The notes below the pieces were generated by a model. That model searched no databases. It was not told the DNA's origin and worked only from the letters and a program-made list of their open reading frames with translations. From Fragum whitleyi (Eukaryota; Mollusca; Bivalvia; Cardiida; Cardiidae), in contig OX411543.1 in assembly GCA_948146395.1 (NCBI GenBank), forward strand, positions 52,618,017 through 52,682,016: 64,000 nt of DNA, read 5' to 3'. Below are positions 55,501 to 64,000 of this stretch, piece after piece. A program made the translations under genes and the position numbers. The stretch's first letter is position 1. Each line of letters begins with the position of its first letter.

Positions 55501-58500
55501 GTATTTCTGAAGCCTTATGAGTTAATGGGTGTGGGTCTCAGTAAAACAAATGTGAATCATTTTTTCAAAGCCCATACCTATTTCATTGGCGCTTAATGAA
55601 GCCCATAAGAGCATTTTTCGACATTCTGTATATATACGATGGATAAATATGTTTTTATTCAATGTTGTATTTTTGCTTTGACATTTATAAGTTCCCACGA
55701 ATAAAAATCACGTCGTCTTATTTTTGTTAGTTTGTCCGCTTTGCTCTGTTTCAAATTGTTGTTACTGCCCTTTAACGTCTTGAGTAAAGTATACATGTAT
55801 ATAATGCATAGTTCGCTTATGCGTATAAATTTAGAACTGTATCAAACAACAAGTTCATCAATTAAGAGTAGGAGTTATAGATTTTTGCATCAGCTCTCTT
55901 CCTTTGAAACACACAATTGCTGTTGATACAAAGTTTACGCTTACAGATTTTTGAGTCCTTACGAATTGCAATTCTTATAAACATTCTCAAGTATTCGCAG
56001 GCAAAACGCCTGCATCAGTTAACTACTTGTCCCTACTTACAGACACTCTTATGGAAATGTCTATTAGTATATTTCTCACCTGTTGTGATAACATTTGCTG
56101 CATTTTTCTTAAAACAAAATAGAGATTCTTCCTAAAAATTAAGCAAAAGAGGTGATACTGAGATGCATGCATATGGTTTGCAAGGCTTATTACAAACAAA
56201 TTCTAGTTACATATATAGTTATATTATCTTTTATCTTTTTTGTTTAATTTTTCATAGAAATCAGTAACCAAAAATTCATATCATATACAACAACTTCATC
56301 ATTTCAACTCGTTTTGACATATTATATTCTCTAAACAGGTGCATCTATTATGTCTATAAAAGAAACAACATGGACTAGACCAAATCATAGGAACCCGTCA
56401 TTTTAATGAAATGCACGATATTGGATGTCTGTCAAATTGCATCGACTTAACAGTAATCTGTGTACATGTTATCTTGCAGATTTGAATTATATCTTGCTGC
56501 CTCGGGAAATGCATGTTTGGTAAAGAACATCATTGGGCATGGTCATCTGATTCTTCTTTTAATTTTGCAAATTACCCACTGCAAATGAAAGCCCTTGAAA
56601 AATAGTCCATATTCAATGGATGCATGTAGGTATTGAGGGCTCGTTGTGGATAAAGGAGGGACTTTCTTGCCGACCATATGTTCATACTAAAAATGCGATG
56701 CATATCAAGATAATGATTACCGGTATTTACTTTAATACCACGGATAAAATATCGGACTAAGACAAAGCGAGACTGCTCTAGTATTGCTTTAGTAACATAG
56801 TTGAAGGAAATACTTGGAAAGTTTTTCTAAGGTAGCTATGTCTTCAAAGAAATAAAAACACACTTCAAGTTTTCTTAAGTGTATAGGTTTAAATAAATAC
56901 GGAACAAACATTAGATTAGATATGAACAGGCATTGTTATTACCGCTTCAAGTGCAAAACTCCTGCAGTTCACTTTTACAGTAACAGCTATTCTAGTTCAA
57001 ATGTAAAGAAACAGAATTTGACCAACTTGTTTTCTTTGGTAATACAAGCGAAGAGGTAAATGCATTTTAGAAATCACCATCGATAAGCATGTTGTTTTGG
57101 TATGGAAGACGTGTGAAACGTGCACAGTGATAAGGGAAATTTCAAAGACAGAATAATAATGATTGTTTTTTTACCAGTCATTTTGAAATAAGACCCACAA
57201 GAACAGCTCGATAACATCGAAAACTTTAAAATTCGTTTTATAAATGAGACTTCTAAGTTACGGAAACAGCTTCTGTGGTCATCGAAAAATATTATCATTC
57301 CTTGCACTGAGTCTCTTGACTATTTCAGTTCGAAACAATAGAGAAAGTTACTGTGGCAACTGAAAAAAAGATATAGTAAAGTGATCATGAAGATCAGACC
57401 ACTCATGATCACAACATTACAGATCAAGCGATTGTCTCCATCAGTAAAATTGTCAAGAAATTGTGTTTCCCATTCGACAAGACTAATTCTCCTTCTTGGC
57501 TTTACACCTCTCCACAATCCTGTATCTTACAGTAAAGTCAAATCTATCAGTAAAAAGGGTGTGGTGACCATGGCTGTGTGCTTAAAGCTACTCTTTCTCA
57601 GTTCTTCATCTAGAACAATTACAAATCTGGTTCTTAGATTCGGAAATTTGTACATTTTTCAATGTTTAAGAATCACACATGGGTATGACACTAACATCAA
57701 CTCAATAAAAAAAAATGTAGCTTGAATGTTCGAATCGGCAAGGTCATTGACGAACCAGTCTTTTTATATCCATTTTCATGTATAATGTTTCATTTTTCGC
57801 ATGTTTCGATATGAACTTCCCCGATTGACAAATGCTTCGACCTGGACCTTTGAAAGAATGGGAAAAACAGAAGAATTTGCATGCGTAAATAGTTGACTCA
57901 AATTTTAAGGATAATTTTTTAGGCTTTAGTAGTTGCTTTATTTTTTCAGAATGGAATTCTGCTAAATTCAGGAATATCTGTCTTTTTTAGCCTTACAAGA
58001 TCGAATCGTTTTATTGTAGAGTTTTCCGATTATCAAAAAAATTCTATAAACGCTTTTCCCAATCTGTGAAAGAGCAGCTTTGATTAATATAGCAAATTTG
58101 ATACAGTTGACCGGGGGTACATATTTTAGGTTTTTCGACTACAATGATTTCAGACTTGTGTAAGACAGCTTCAAGCTTCAAGCTATAGAGTAGTTCCTTC
58201 ATTTATTTGGAGGATATTCAAACATGCACACATGGGCTTCACCAAGCGCCAATAATCATGTGTGGGCTTTGGATATTTGCTTCATTTTTTAAATTCTACC
58301 TTCATCATAGCCCTACTTAATTTAATGAGTCTCGAGAAATGTTTAAGACTAGAAGTTGATTTTGTCCCACCCATTATTAGGCAAAGTGTCCGTGTTGGTT
58401 CATATTAGCTCATTAAGATCCAGTTAAATTGATTAAACATCTCGTTATTGGTTTAGAGAATTTCGATCGCCATTTTGTTTCAACCATTAAAGAATCATTT

Positions 58501-61500
58501 GCAGCAATTTTAGTACCCGTGAACACCATAAGAAGTGCCGTTGTTCTTAAAACCCAACTTTGGAAACTCATTGTCCGGCTCCTATGGGATTCTTTGCAAG
58601 CCAATCAAAAGGATTATTAGACTTTAAATATGGGCTTATTGTTTATTATACCAAAGCTATCTTTAATACAATAACGTGCTGAAAGCAAATTGAGAACGGC
58701 TCAACCGCAATGAAAATAACCTTTTTTGTGACCCTCATTCAAAAAAGCACCCAAATCAGTTCGCATGGGCGTATTTGCCGGAGAGCCCATAAAATCTTGA
58801 AATGGTGAAAGAGAACATGGACCTGCAAATATTTCAATGCCAACCAACACTTTTATACCAAACTGAGTTTAAAAAAAACAAACTCTAAACAAAAAATGTT
58901 TTTCCTAAACCCATTAATAGGAAACAGCCAAAATTGCTATTTTGGGCTCTGTGAGAGCCCAAAAATAGTGGAAAAGCTTTTGAAATATGGGTTAGTGTAT
59001 TTTCTAAAATGTTCAAACACTAAATACATTGTTAACCTAAAGAAAACATTTAAGAAGAGCAAAAAACGCTTTTCCTGAACCTAGTTTTAGGAAAATACCC
59101 ATTTTGCCCATATGGGCTCCTTTGAGAGCCCATAAAATCGGGGAACAGACTCGAAAAATTTGGACCCGCATAGTTTCCGATTGCTTGACCCATAAACAAT
59201 CAATTAAAGCCAAAAAATCAATTTCAGCACGAAAATCCTACGGGATTACATAAGGCACCGCACTATATTATCTGGCCGCACAAAATTACTGTGATATATG
59301 AAAACTATGTATTGAACACAGTGTTTTTCCTTCTTGAAGTGGTACCCTAAAAAGGGCCTTTCCCAATGCCAAAAAGTGATATTTGCCCCAAATCCACGAC
59401 GAAAAATCCCAATTTACTAAAGTCAAAGAACTAACCAAACATTGGCAGTTAAAAATTTTAGAGTTAAACATGTTGGTCCCTAGTTTAGTTTTAATTCGAA
59501 TGCCTTAACAAGCAAGGAAAGCTTTATTTTGGTTGCAAATTGTACACAATACTCAGGTTCTGGCCCATTAACATTGTAATAATAATTTTCCCAATATTTG
59601 AGAAAATGGCGCATTATTTCCAAATATGCCTGGTTTCAGACCTATACCCAAAACCTCGAGAAAAACGCTGCAACAGTCGGACAGGCGGAGGCCAATTTTC
59701 TATATGTTATTCTTCGATCTTGATTTTTTTCTTAGCAGAAATATTTAATCATGGGAGAGCAGGTTTATTTAAAAAGCACTTATTTACTTGAAATAAAAAT
59801 GAATTAATTTATTCATTCATTCACTCAAATTCTCATCTAATCATGTCAGAGGATTCAGGTCTGTAGAGCAAATCAGCTGCTCAGGCATCTCTAGTTGTTC
59901 TCTCACTTGCCAACACATTAGGCGCGAGTACCATTGCATTCTACTGGAACCTACACCGAGACGGATAAGTCTGAGGTTCTAAATATTTTTCTATCCCATC
60001 CATTTAAAATGAATCGGTTCAAACTTTGGATTGATTGAAATGAACACATGAATGTGTGTGGTTGTAGAGTGGAATTACATATTAGTAAGTAAGAGCGCAT
60101 GCTGTGAACTTGTTAGAGATTTTTTAAATCTAAGTAGAGTAGGCCTACATGCATACATAAAAGTAGAAGCAAGGGAATGCATTATGCCTACCATTAAATA
60201 CATCTTCGAAAGTCAAGGGTTCTAGCTCCACTATGTTCCTTTCGAAAGGAACATAGTTGAGCTAGAACCCTTTGGCTTGCGAAGATGCTTTAAATAATGT
60301 TGTGTTAAACTTTCTATATATGATTTTTTAGGTTATAGGTTCTTCCTGCGATTTGGTCTGGTCAATAAATAGCTATCTGAAAAAAATGTGGGAAAATAAC
60401 AGACTATGAGAGCCAATATTTTGAAAGTTTAGAAACAAATACTTCGAGTCTAAAATGATAGTTTTCGATTTTAGGGCCCATTTTAGCAAACTTCTCACGA
60501 AATGATTAATCGTAAGTCGAAATCACAAATCGTACCTAGTGTTTTCATTCATTGTTAGATTCTGCCCTGTAATATCTCATTGGAATCGTCTTTAAGAAGA
60601 CTCTTCCAATGAGATGATGCATGACATGATTCTATATTTAATTACTACTGTAAAAGCAACTTTTATATTTGACTTTCGTACACAAATGATCGTAAGGTGT
60701 TTAGTAAAACAGGCCCCTGGTCCGCCTAGAAAAAGATGACAAAGTATGATAGCTTTTCCACCTCCGAAAAACCACGAACTGGCTTATTTTCCTTTGATTA
60801 GCAACAGGGAAAAATATAAAATGACTAAGTTCAATTTTACACAAGTCCAATTCATAACCATCAATCATATACGATTGGTTAGATTTATTAAACTTATTAC
60901 ATTTTCAACATATTCATTAGAGAGCGCTATATGCTTAACAAAGCCTTGATGTAAGCACTAGTATGTCAATATAAGCATGGTATTGCAGTAATCATCGTCC
61001 ACAAACAGATAGATATACCTCGACATAAAACTGTAACAATCTTCATGTAGGGGCAAATTTTAGTCCTTTGATCATCCTCAACCAACAGCTAGTAGACAAA
61101 AACACAAACAACATTTGTTTTCAAGTGGAACAACAACGAAAACAACAGCACTCACACAAAACATATCTCCACGTGTATACTCTCTCCGATATACATGTTG
61201 GCCTACTTTTTGTTTCAGCAAGCTTATTACCTTGACAATAAAGTGTGACATCCCCTGTATATAGACAATCCTCCGTCCCTTGGTAATCTGTAATCTTGAG
61301 CTGATTAACAAATATATGTGACACGTTATGCGAAAGGAATCCATCTTGGAAAAGCAAAAACTACCGACCTGTGGTCCGTTTTACTAAACGTCTTAAAAAA
61401 AGATCGTTAGTTAAATTCACAAATCGCACCTGGTGTTTTCAGATAAATTTAGATTCTGCCTTACAAAGAGATTGTGCATGACAAAAGTCTATATGTAGTT

Positions 61501-62541
61501 ATTACTGCAGAAATAACCTAATTTTTTTTTACTTACACCAAAAATGATCGTTAAATGTTTAGTAAAACAAGCGAATTGCGCAGACTGGTCAGGGTTGGAA
61601 CCTTTCGCTCTAGGAAGATTTTTATATGAATCAAGAAGAAAAATGTTTGTTCAAATGTATTTTTTAATCAATTATTTCGCGTTTTTCACAGATTGTCCAT
61701 TTCCCCGTGACGGGTCTCATATTCGAAAAGTTCGAAGTACATTTATCAGAAAAAAAGCTAATACACGACCACATATCTCCTCAATTATACCGTTTATTTT
61801 ATAAGTCCCCTAGTTCGCGGATAACTCAGATTTCAAAGCACCAGAACTAGTTATCTATATAAATGTTCCTAACAATGTAACCATTAATTAAAGCTGTAGC
61901 TTTCAAACTTTGGTTGTCCACTTCCATTTAAAAAAATAACCGACATCAAGGCACCACAACTTTAATAACAAGTCAACATAAATGTTCTTTACATTATAAA
62001 AACTGATACAAGTTTCAGCTTCGAGACTGGGTTAGTCCATTGAAGATATGTATCCAATTCTTCATTCCTAGTACTAAGTCATTCAAAATGTTCGATCCCC
62101 GACGGCGGCAACTATCCTTTCCGACTACATTTTCCCCACAAATTTGGGATTACATGTGGTGGCTAAGAAAGGATGAGATGGTAGTACTTGTGTGAAAAAT
62201 ATCAGGAATCCATTATTAGGTATTCAAGCAGCCTAAATATAACTGGAAGATTATTAAAAGCGTCATTAAACCCCATAAAACAATCAAACAAACAGATCAA
62301 TCCTAGCGATTAAAGTACTAGTATTTAGCGTTGTGGTACTGGCGTTACCCTCTTCATCAAAATGACAAAATAAAACTTCCGCAGATTATATGTATGAAAT
62401 CTATTATGATGCACGTTTGATTAACAAAGAGGTAAACAAATTCAAAAGAAAATAAAAAAAAAACGTTACCCATATTGTAAGATTGTAGTCTCCACTGGCG
62501 AGAGTCCTGTCAAAACTGAGTATAACTTGATTTGTACCGGT
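45951..62541 (-). CDS. Interleukin-17-receptor-like gene, 3' part (SEFIR domain)
   Basis: Five minus-strand exons (62541-62470, 61360-61231, 53282-53115, 47775-47737, 46570-45951) join to 1029 nt, 342 residues plus stop, with matching phases. Order: beta-strand segment QVILSFDRTLASGDYNLTIW; a membrane-proximal segment TEDCLYTGDVTLYC resembling the DCL..V.C end of IL-17R extracellular domains; a basic linker; one membrane span FVLFGVAVSSVFMVLICFG; micro-exon MSDMESPAQLSP; then a cytoplasmic domain with YRLLFLPHPYDQF and FNWIDNTINDIHNIVIFLC, as in SEFIR box 1 and box 2. In the family, SEFIR recruits the adaptor Act1/CIKS for IL-17 signalling. The 5' exons are missing. A divergent TIR-type receptor is less likely because of the DCL..V.C segment. 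Confidence 0.68.
46860..46891. repeat. Perfect 14-bp hairpin in IL-17R-like intron
   Basis: CGTAACTTCAGCTT, loop GATT, AAGCTGAAGTTACG, flanked on both sides by GGTTACCAA. Related, decayed copy at 44881-44921. Confidence 0.7.
47140..47705 (+). repeat. Array fragment of the CCACTGG subfamily, no ends
   Basis: Three or four diverged units of about 160 bp with GATTTCAATGGAACCTGG, ATCCTTGGGTGACTCTC and GGGCATGTAGGGCGGGC-like text, as inside copy F. Neither terminal hairpin remains. It lies in the intron between the SEFIR exon and the micro-exon. Confidence 0.5.
47737..47775 (-). CDS. IL-17R-like 39-bp micro-exon
   Basis: Acceptor tract TTTTTTCTTTTTTTCAG and donor CCAA|GTAAGT bracket 39 nt, phase 1 to 1. 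Completing the split Tyr codon gives YMSDMESPAQLSP, and its last base A joins TG of the next exon to make ATG (Met). The only frame that matches both neighbours is fully open. Confidence 0.65.
47990..48150. repeat. ACATCG..AAATTGA MITE end fragment
   Basis: GAGTGAAAACCGATAACTTT, CACCTCACTTATTCATTTTC and AATGTCAATTTAACTATGTT match, inverted, the left part of the 36796 copy. Confidence 0.45.
48201..48240 (+). repeat. Perfect 20-bp tandem duplication
   Basis: CTCGTTATCTTTCACCATGT occurs twice head to tail, inside a repeat also present (single) near 36600-36720 (AAATGAAATC..GGAAACCTC..TTAACACTGTTAAAG). Confidence 0.85.
48366..48480. mobile_element. TGAGCCTGTG-type MITE, half copy
   Basis: TGAACCTGTGCGTGAGATTT then GCAAAGACTCTGGCCAGC and GCATCCGCACAGTCTGCCCA; the other end is missing. 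Confidence 0.5.
49045..50050 (-). mobile_element. Hairpin-ended array element, copy E (5' truncated)
   Basis: A minus-strand relative of copy D. The 3' end lies at 49045 (GGACCAAGATAGTCC, then GATCGCTCACCTGAG) and the same GGCAGACAGCTTTCAT-type units follow to about 49960. There the array gives way to two perfect 44-bp tandem copies (49963-50006, 50007-50050). The 5' hairpin is missing. It lies inside an IL-17R-like intron. Confidence 0.72.
49963..50050 (+). repeat. Perfect 44-bp tandem duplication
   Basis: Unit starting ATGAAAGCTGGGAGTTAACA at 49963 repeats identically at 50007, at the broken end of array element E. Confidence 0.85.
50348..50590. mobile_element. GGGCCCGTTTA-ended MITE, copy 1
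   Basis: Ends GGGCCCGTTTAACTTAACGT and inverted GGGCCCCGTTTTACTAAAAA; inside GTGTTTTCATTCATTGTTAG and CCAATGAGATGATGCATG. About 243 bp, non-coding. Confidence 0.75.
51490..51730. mobile_element. TGAGCCTGTG-ended MITE, copy 1
   Basis: Inverted ends TGAGCCTGTGTGTGACATTT / TGAGCCTGTGCGCGAGATTT, with internal GCGGATGCGCAGGCTGGTCA and AGAGTCTTTGC. 241 bp. Confidence 0.7.
51846..52016. mobile_element. TGAGCCTGTG-type MITE, copy 2, diverged
   Basis: TGACATTTCCACCAATATCT at the left and AAATGTCACGCACAAAC at the right, with GCATCTGCACGGTCTGACCA in the middle. Confidence 0.5.
52105..52172. repeat. TTTTCCAA palindromic element, copy 2
   Basis: CAGTTTTCCAAGTAAACCCC..GCTTTGCAC and the inverted GTGCAAAGCGGG..ATTGGAAAACTG. 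A smaller perfect 11-bp stem TAATCCTGAAC/GTTCAGGATTA (52061-52090) precedes it. Confidence 0.65.
53115..53282 (-). CDS. IL-17R-like transmembrane exon
   Basis: Acceptor TTGAAATATTCTACAG, donor CTTT|GTAAGT, 168 nt, phase 1 to 1. Codes DPERRRDATKLPMKGKSKNE, two cysteines (HCEENPEQC), then a hydrophobic helix FVLFGVAVSSVFMVLICFG and TFL. Basic and Cys residues outside plus one long apolar helix fit a type I receptor stem and membrane span. Confidence 0.68.
53747..54120 (+). mobile_element. Hairpin-ended array element, copy H (truncated)
   Basis: Starts AGCTCCACTAGCCGAAGG, then GTCCGTCGTGCGTCAT and about two units with AATGAACCTTGGGTGACC. It stops exactly where the foldback element begins at 54121, so the foldback insertion or a deletion removed the rest. 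Confidence 0.62.
54938..55160. mobile_element. ACATCG..AAATTGA MITE, short copy inside the foldback arm
   Basis: A compact 220-bp version with the core palindrome TAAGGGAGGTAACATGG / CCATTACCTCCCTTTA and a right end TTCAATTTCACGATGTTC. It is nested in the left foldback arm. Confidence 0.62.
55206..55252 (+). repeat. (GT)n/(GC) microsatellite
   Basis: GTGTGTGTGTGCGTGCGTGT-type repeat in the left foldback arm. Open frames over it on both strands are products of the repeat. Confidence 0.9.
55640..58200. other. Centre of the foldback element
   Basis: About 2.5 kb without a recognisable transposase. Near 57050-57530 the minus strand shows a hydrophobic frame and fair splice-like sites (ATATCTTTTTTTCAG, GACTG|GTAAAA), but every spliced reading tried hits stops. 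Confidence 0.35.
60215..60272. repeat. 58-bp near-perfect loopless palindrome
   Basis: AAGGGTTCTAGCTC(C)ACTAT.. centred on TTCGAA (60241-60246); 28 of 29 arm positions pair. Weaker pairing (CATCTTCG / CGAAGATG) extends it to 60201-60288. Confidence 0.85.
60474..60717. mobile_element. GGGCCCGTTTA-ended MITE, copy 2
   Basis: Same family and length (about 244 bp): GGGCCCATTTTAGCAAACTT, the shared GTGTTTTCATTCATTGTTAG core, and GTTTAGTAAAACAGGCCCC at the right end. Confidence 0.75.
61231..61360 (-). CDS. IL-17R-like membrane-proximal extracellular exon
   Basis: Donor CAAG|GTAATA leaves phase 1, and the leftover G completes an Asp codon with the next exon. Reads SHNVSHIFVNQLKITDYQ and TEDCLYTGDVTLYC. 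The start is ambiguous. The acceptor at 61361 (CGGTAG) gives phase 0, which fits the upstream exon but lacks a pyrimidine tract. The acceptor at 61345 (TTTTGCTTTTCCAAG) has the tract but needs phase 1. A MITE copy ends about a dozen bases upstream and may have altered the acceptor. Confidence 0.5.
61372..61572. mobile_element. GGGCCCGTTTA-type MITE, copy 3, next to an IL-17R-like exon
   Basis: GGTCCGTTTTACTAAACGTC to GTTTAGTAAAACAAGCG, with CACCTGGTGTTTTCAG in the middle; shorter by about 40 bp. Its left end lies about a dozen bases from the exon at 61231-61360. Confidence 0.7.
62086..62295 (+). mobile_element. SINE fragment retaining the B-box
   Basis: TTCGATCCCCGACGGCGGCA at 62092 starts the copy, then a diverged body (GGTAGTACTTGTGTGAAAA, AATCCATTATTAGGT) and a CAAACAAACAG tail. 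It lies in an IL-17R-like intron. Confidence 0.65.
62470..62541 (-). CDS. IL-17R-like extracellular exon (24 codons)
   Basis: Acceptor ATGCTCTCTGTTACAG, donor TGG|GTAACG, phase 0 to 0. Reads TGTNQVILSFDRTLASGDYN then LTIW, a beta-sandwich-like pattern. The other two frames either stop or look unlike protein. A full-length SINE starts 38 bases upstream of the acceptor. Confidence rests on splice sites and phase, not on length. Confidence 0.5.
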
Positions 62542-62579
62542 CTGTAACAGAGAGCATAAATTTAAAGAGCTGTTGGGGC

Positions 62580-62866
62580 GCCGCCGTCATAGCGCAGTTG
62601 GTAGCGCGTCGGACTGTCAATCAAGATGTCACGGGTTCGATCCCCGACGGCGGCACTCATTCTTTCCGACTATTTGTCTCTCACCAATGGGTTGATAATC
62701 GTAGACCTATGTGAGATAGCAGCTGGAGGCTAGGAAAAGATGTGGTGGTGGTACTGGTGAGAGAAATACCAGGAAACTATTGTTAGGTTCTCCAGCCGCC
62801 GCGATATAACTGAAAAAATGTTGAAAGCGGCGTAAAACTCCATTCAATTCAATTCAATTCATTTCA
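62580..62866 (+). mobile_element. tRNA-derived SINE, full length
   Basis: The tRNA-like head 62580-62655 has A-box TAGCGCAGTTGGTAGCGCG and B-box GGGTTCGATCCCC, closed by GCCGCCG/CGGCGGC. The body has CTCACCAATGGGTTGATAAT, GTGAGATAGCAGC and CCGCCGCGATATAACTGAA; the tail is (AATTC)n. RNA polymerase III transcription from the internal boxes is expected for the class. Confidence 0.85.
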
Positions 62867-63134
62867 AAGACCTAATGGAGAAAAAATAAAGCGGACCTGC
62901 GTAAAGGATAACAAGAGTAATGAATTTACCTTTGCGGTTGCGGTTTACAACATATTCCTACTATCAAAAAGAGCTTCGACAAATAATGAAGGATAAGCTC
63001 AAAATGCATTGACTTTCGGCTTATAATGACTTGAAGTCTGATCCTCCGAAATTATTTGAAACTTCTCGAAAGCGTTGAAGGAGAACAATATTTAATTCAA
63101 ATCGATCAAATTATTTAACGACTCTATTAGCCGG

Positions 63135-63378
63135 TGTGGCTGTTGAAGCGGCTGATTGGCCGATGTAGACACAGAAACAGAATAAAAGACGTAAATTTCA
63201 TTAAAGGGAGGTTATAAATATCGCTAATATTGTTAATCTTGAACAAAATTAGCGACATTGGATTACCTTCCCCTTTTTTTCACTCAAAACTCGCTCCTAA
63301 CAGTCATTCTATTTTGTTCAAAATCATTCCAAAATCATTCATCTTGTCATTTTACGATGTTGTTAACTATTTATGTAC
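63135..63378. mobile_element. ACATCG..AAATTGA MITE, truncated, inverted
   Basis: Right end ACATCGTAAAATGACAAG (inverted, at 63360-63343) and the core AGGGAGGTTATAAATATCGC / GCGACATTGGATTACCTTCC. The distal half is missing. Confidence 0.6.
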
Positions 63379-63388
63379 TGCAGATATA

Positions 63389-63648
63389 TGTGACCCGTCA
63401 CGCGAAAAGGGGCCATCGTAGTTCGTAAAGTGTCGACCCTAGTCAGACTGCGCGGATGGCGCAGACTGACTAGGGTCGAAACTTTTCGCACTTTGCATAT
63501 TTTCTGATTCAATAATGAATAATTCTACCTTTCATTGAAATAATTTTTGAAATACGACCATTGGTTGATCTATGCTGGATCAAATCTCTTTTTCAATAGT
63601 TCATTCTACAGAATTCCCGGATGGTCCCATTTCGCGTGACGGGTAACA
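63389..63648. mobile_element. 260-bp MITE with internal hairpin, copy 2
   Basis: Inverted ends TGTGACCCGTCACGCGAAAA / TGTTACCCGTCACGCGAAAT and an internal 14-bp stem at 63433-63479. Exactly the same length as the 31.8-kb copy and less decayed at CpG positions. Confidence 0.82.
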
Positions 63649-63744
63649 TTTATAAAAAAGGTTGTTTAGAGGGTTTGTCATGACGAGGGTCAAGGGACAG
63701 GCGGAGGTCAAGAAACAGGGCAAGTTTTCATCAATTGTTACAAT

Positions 63745-64000
63745 TAGTTATATCGTGAAATTGACCGTCATTCCTATCAAAACCATTCTAAATCACTCAC
63801 TCAGCGCATCATTCATTCAATCCAAACCCCACTCAAAACATTCAAAAACGCTCCAAAATCACCTAAAATCAACAGCTGCATTCAAAATAAATATAGATAG
63901 AAAAAAATCGCGATCTGATTGGTTCTTGACGAAAAAGGAAGCTATTTATAGAACTTGTATGCGTATTTTATTAAAAGGAGGTAATAGATATTGCTAATGT
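63745..64000. mobile_element. ACATCG..AAATTGA MITE running off the window
   Basis: TATATCGTGAAATTGACCGT, CATTCATTCAATCC, then CGCGATCTGATTGGTTCTTG and AAGGAGGTAATAGATATTGC at the window end. The 111-codon open frame over it is incidental. Confidence 0.55.

Larger units (their letters stand above)
54121..59265. mobile_element. 5.1-kb foldback element with long inverted arms
   Basis: Outer ends are TAGTGCGGTTCCTTATGTA at 54121 and the inverted TAGTGCGGTGCCTTATGTA ending 59265, both flanked by TAT. Arms stay alignable inward for about 1 kb on the right (59265 to ~58200) and 1.5 kb on the left (54121 to ~55640). The left arm is longer because of an inserted MITE, a poly-C tract and a GT repeat. 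Each arm is itself built of diverged ~170-bp units containing GAGCCCATATGAGC. The ~2.5-kb centre holds no convincing coding region. It lies in the IL-17R-like intron between 53283 and 61230. Confidence 0.72.

Noticed and set aside
57074..57517. Hydrophobic minus-strand frames that could be a receptor membrane exon
   Set aside because: The frame with the hydrophobic run starts without ATG, and all spliced continuations tried meet stops. The phase-consistent membrane exon is at 53115-53282.
62580..62655. Apparent tRNA gene (also 8574-8649 minus and 39954-40029)
   Set aside because: A- and B-boxes are present, but the stem is over-long and each copy continues into the same SINE body and tail; no intact anticodon arm.
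63662..63997. 111-codon ORF at the window end
   Set aside because: Mostly overlaps a copy of the ACATCG..AAATTGA MITE; composition not protein-like.

Overview
The window is eukaryotic nuclear DNA, AT-rich, intron-bearing and crowded with short mobile elements. I read it as a bivalve mollusc, probably a clam-like species. The reasons are the tRNA-derived SINE, the many elements with hairpin ends and internal tandem arrays, an ERK3/ERK4-type kinase (absent from flies and nematodes), and an interleukin-17-receptor-like gene, a family expanded in bivalves. The species cannot be named from sequence alone.

Only two host genes can be assembled with confidence. (1) On the plus strand at 28806-35817, five exons joined by GT-AG introns in consistent phase encode a 737-residue atypical MAP kinase of the ERK3/ERK4 (MAPK6/MAPK4) family, complete from start to stop. 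(2) On the minus strand, exons at 62470-62541, 61231-61360, 53115-53282, 47737-47775 and 45951-46570 join in phase into the last ~342 residues of an IL-17-receptor-like protein: end of the extracellular region, one membrane span, a 13-codon micro-exon and a SEFIR-type cytoplasmic domain. Its 5' exons are outside the window or unrecognised. A third, weaker locus is a pair of open, splice-flanked minus-strand exons at 43161-43388 and 41317-41478 with no recognised homology.

The rest is mostly mobile DNA. 0-12 kb: dispersed repeats, two array elements with ACCCCC-type ends, a 180-bp Tc1-like MITE and a full SINE. 15.9-19.4 kb: an SGNH-hydrolase-like fragment and a decayed, intron-containing MULE transposase. 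19.7-28.5 kb: two hairpin-ended array elements around a 5'-truncated LINE reverse transcriptase, itself split by an 813-bp inverted-repeat transposon with a 9-bp target duplication. 37-45 kb: three more hairpin-ended elements and SINEs. 45-62.5 kb: IL-17R-like introns filled with MITEs, another array element and a 5.1-kb foldback element. 62.5-64 kb: SINE and MITEs.

The most unusual signal is the hairpin-ended family (copies at 4.2-4.7, 19.7-21.8, 27.1-28.5, 37.6-38.8, 41.5-43.1, 43.4-44.9, 49.0-50.0 and 53.7-54.1 kb). Its 5' hairpin, 3' hairpin and subterminal inverted repeats change together between subfamilies, and its interior carries arrays with periods of about 145-178 bp. The architecture resembles Helentron-associated (HINE/DINE-like) elements.
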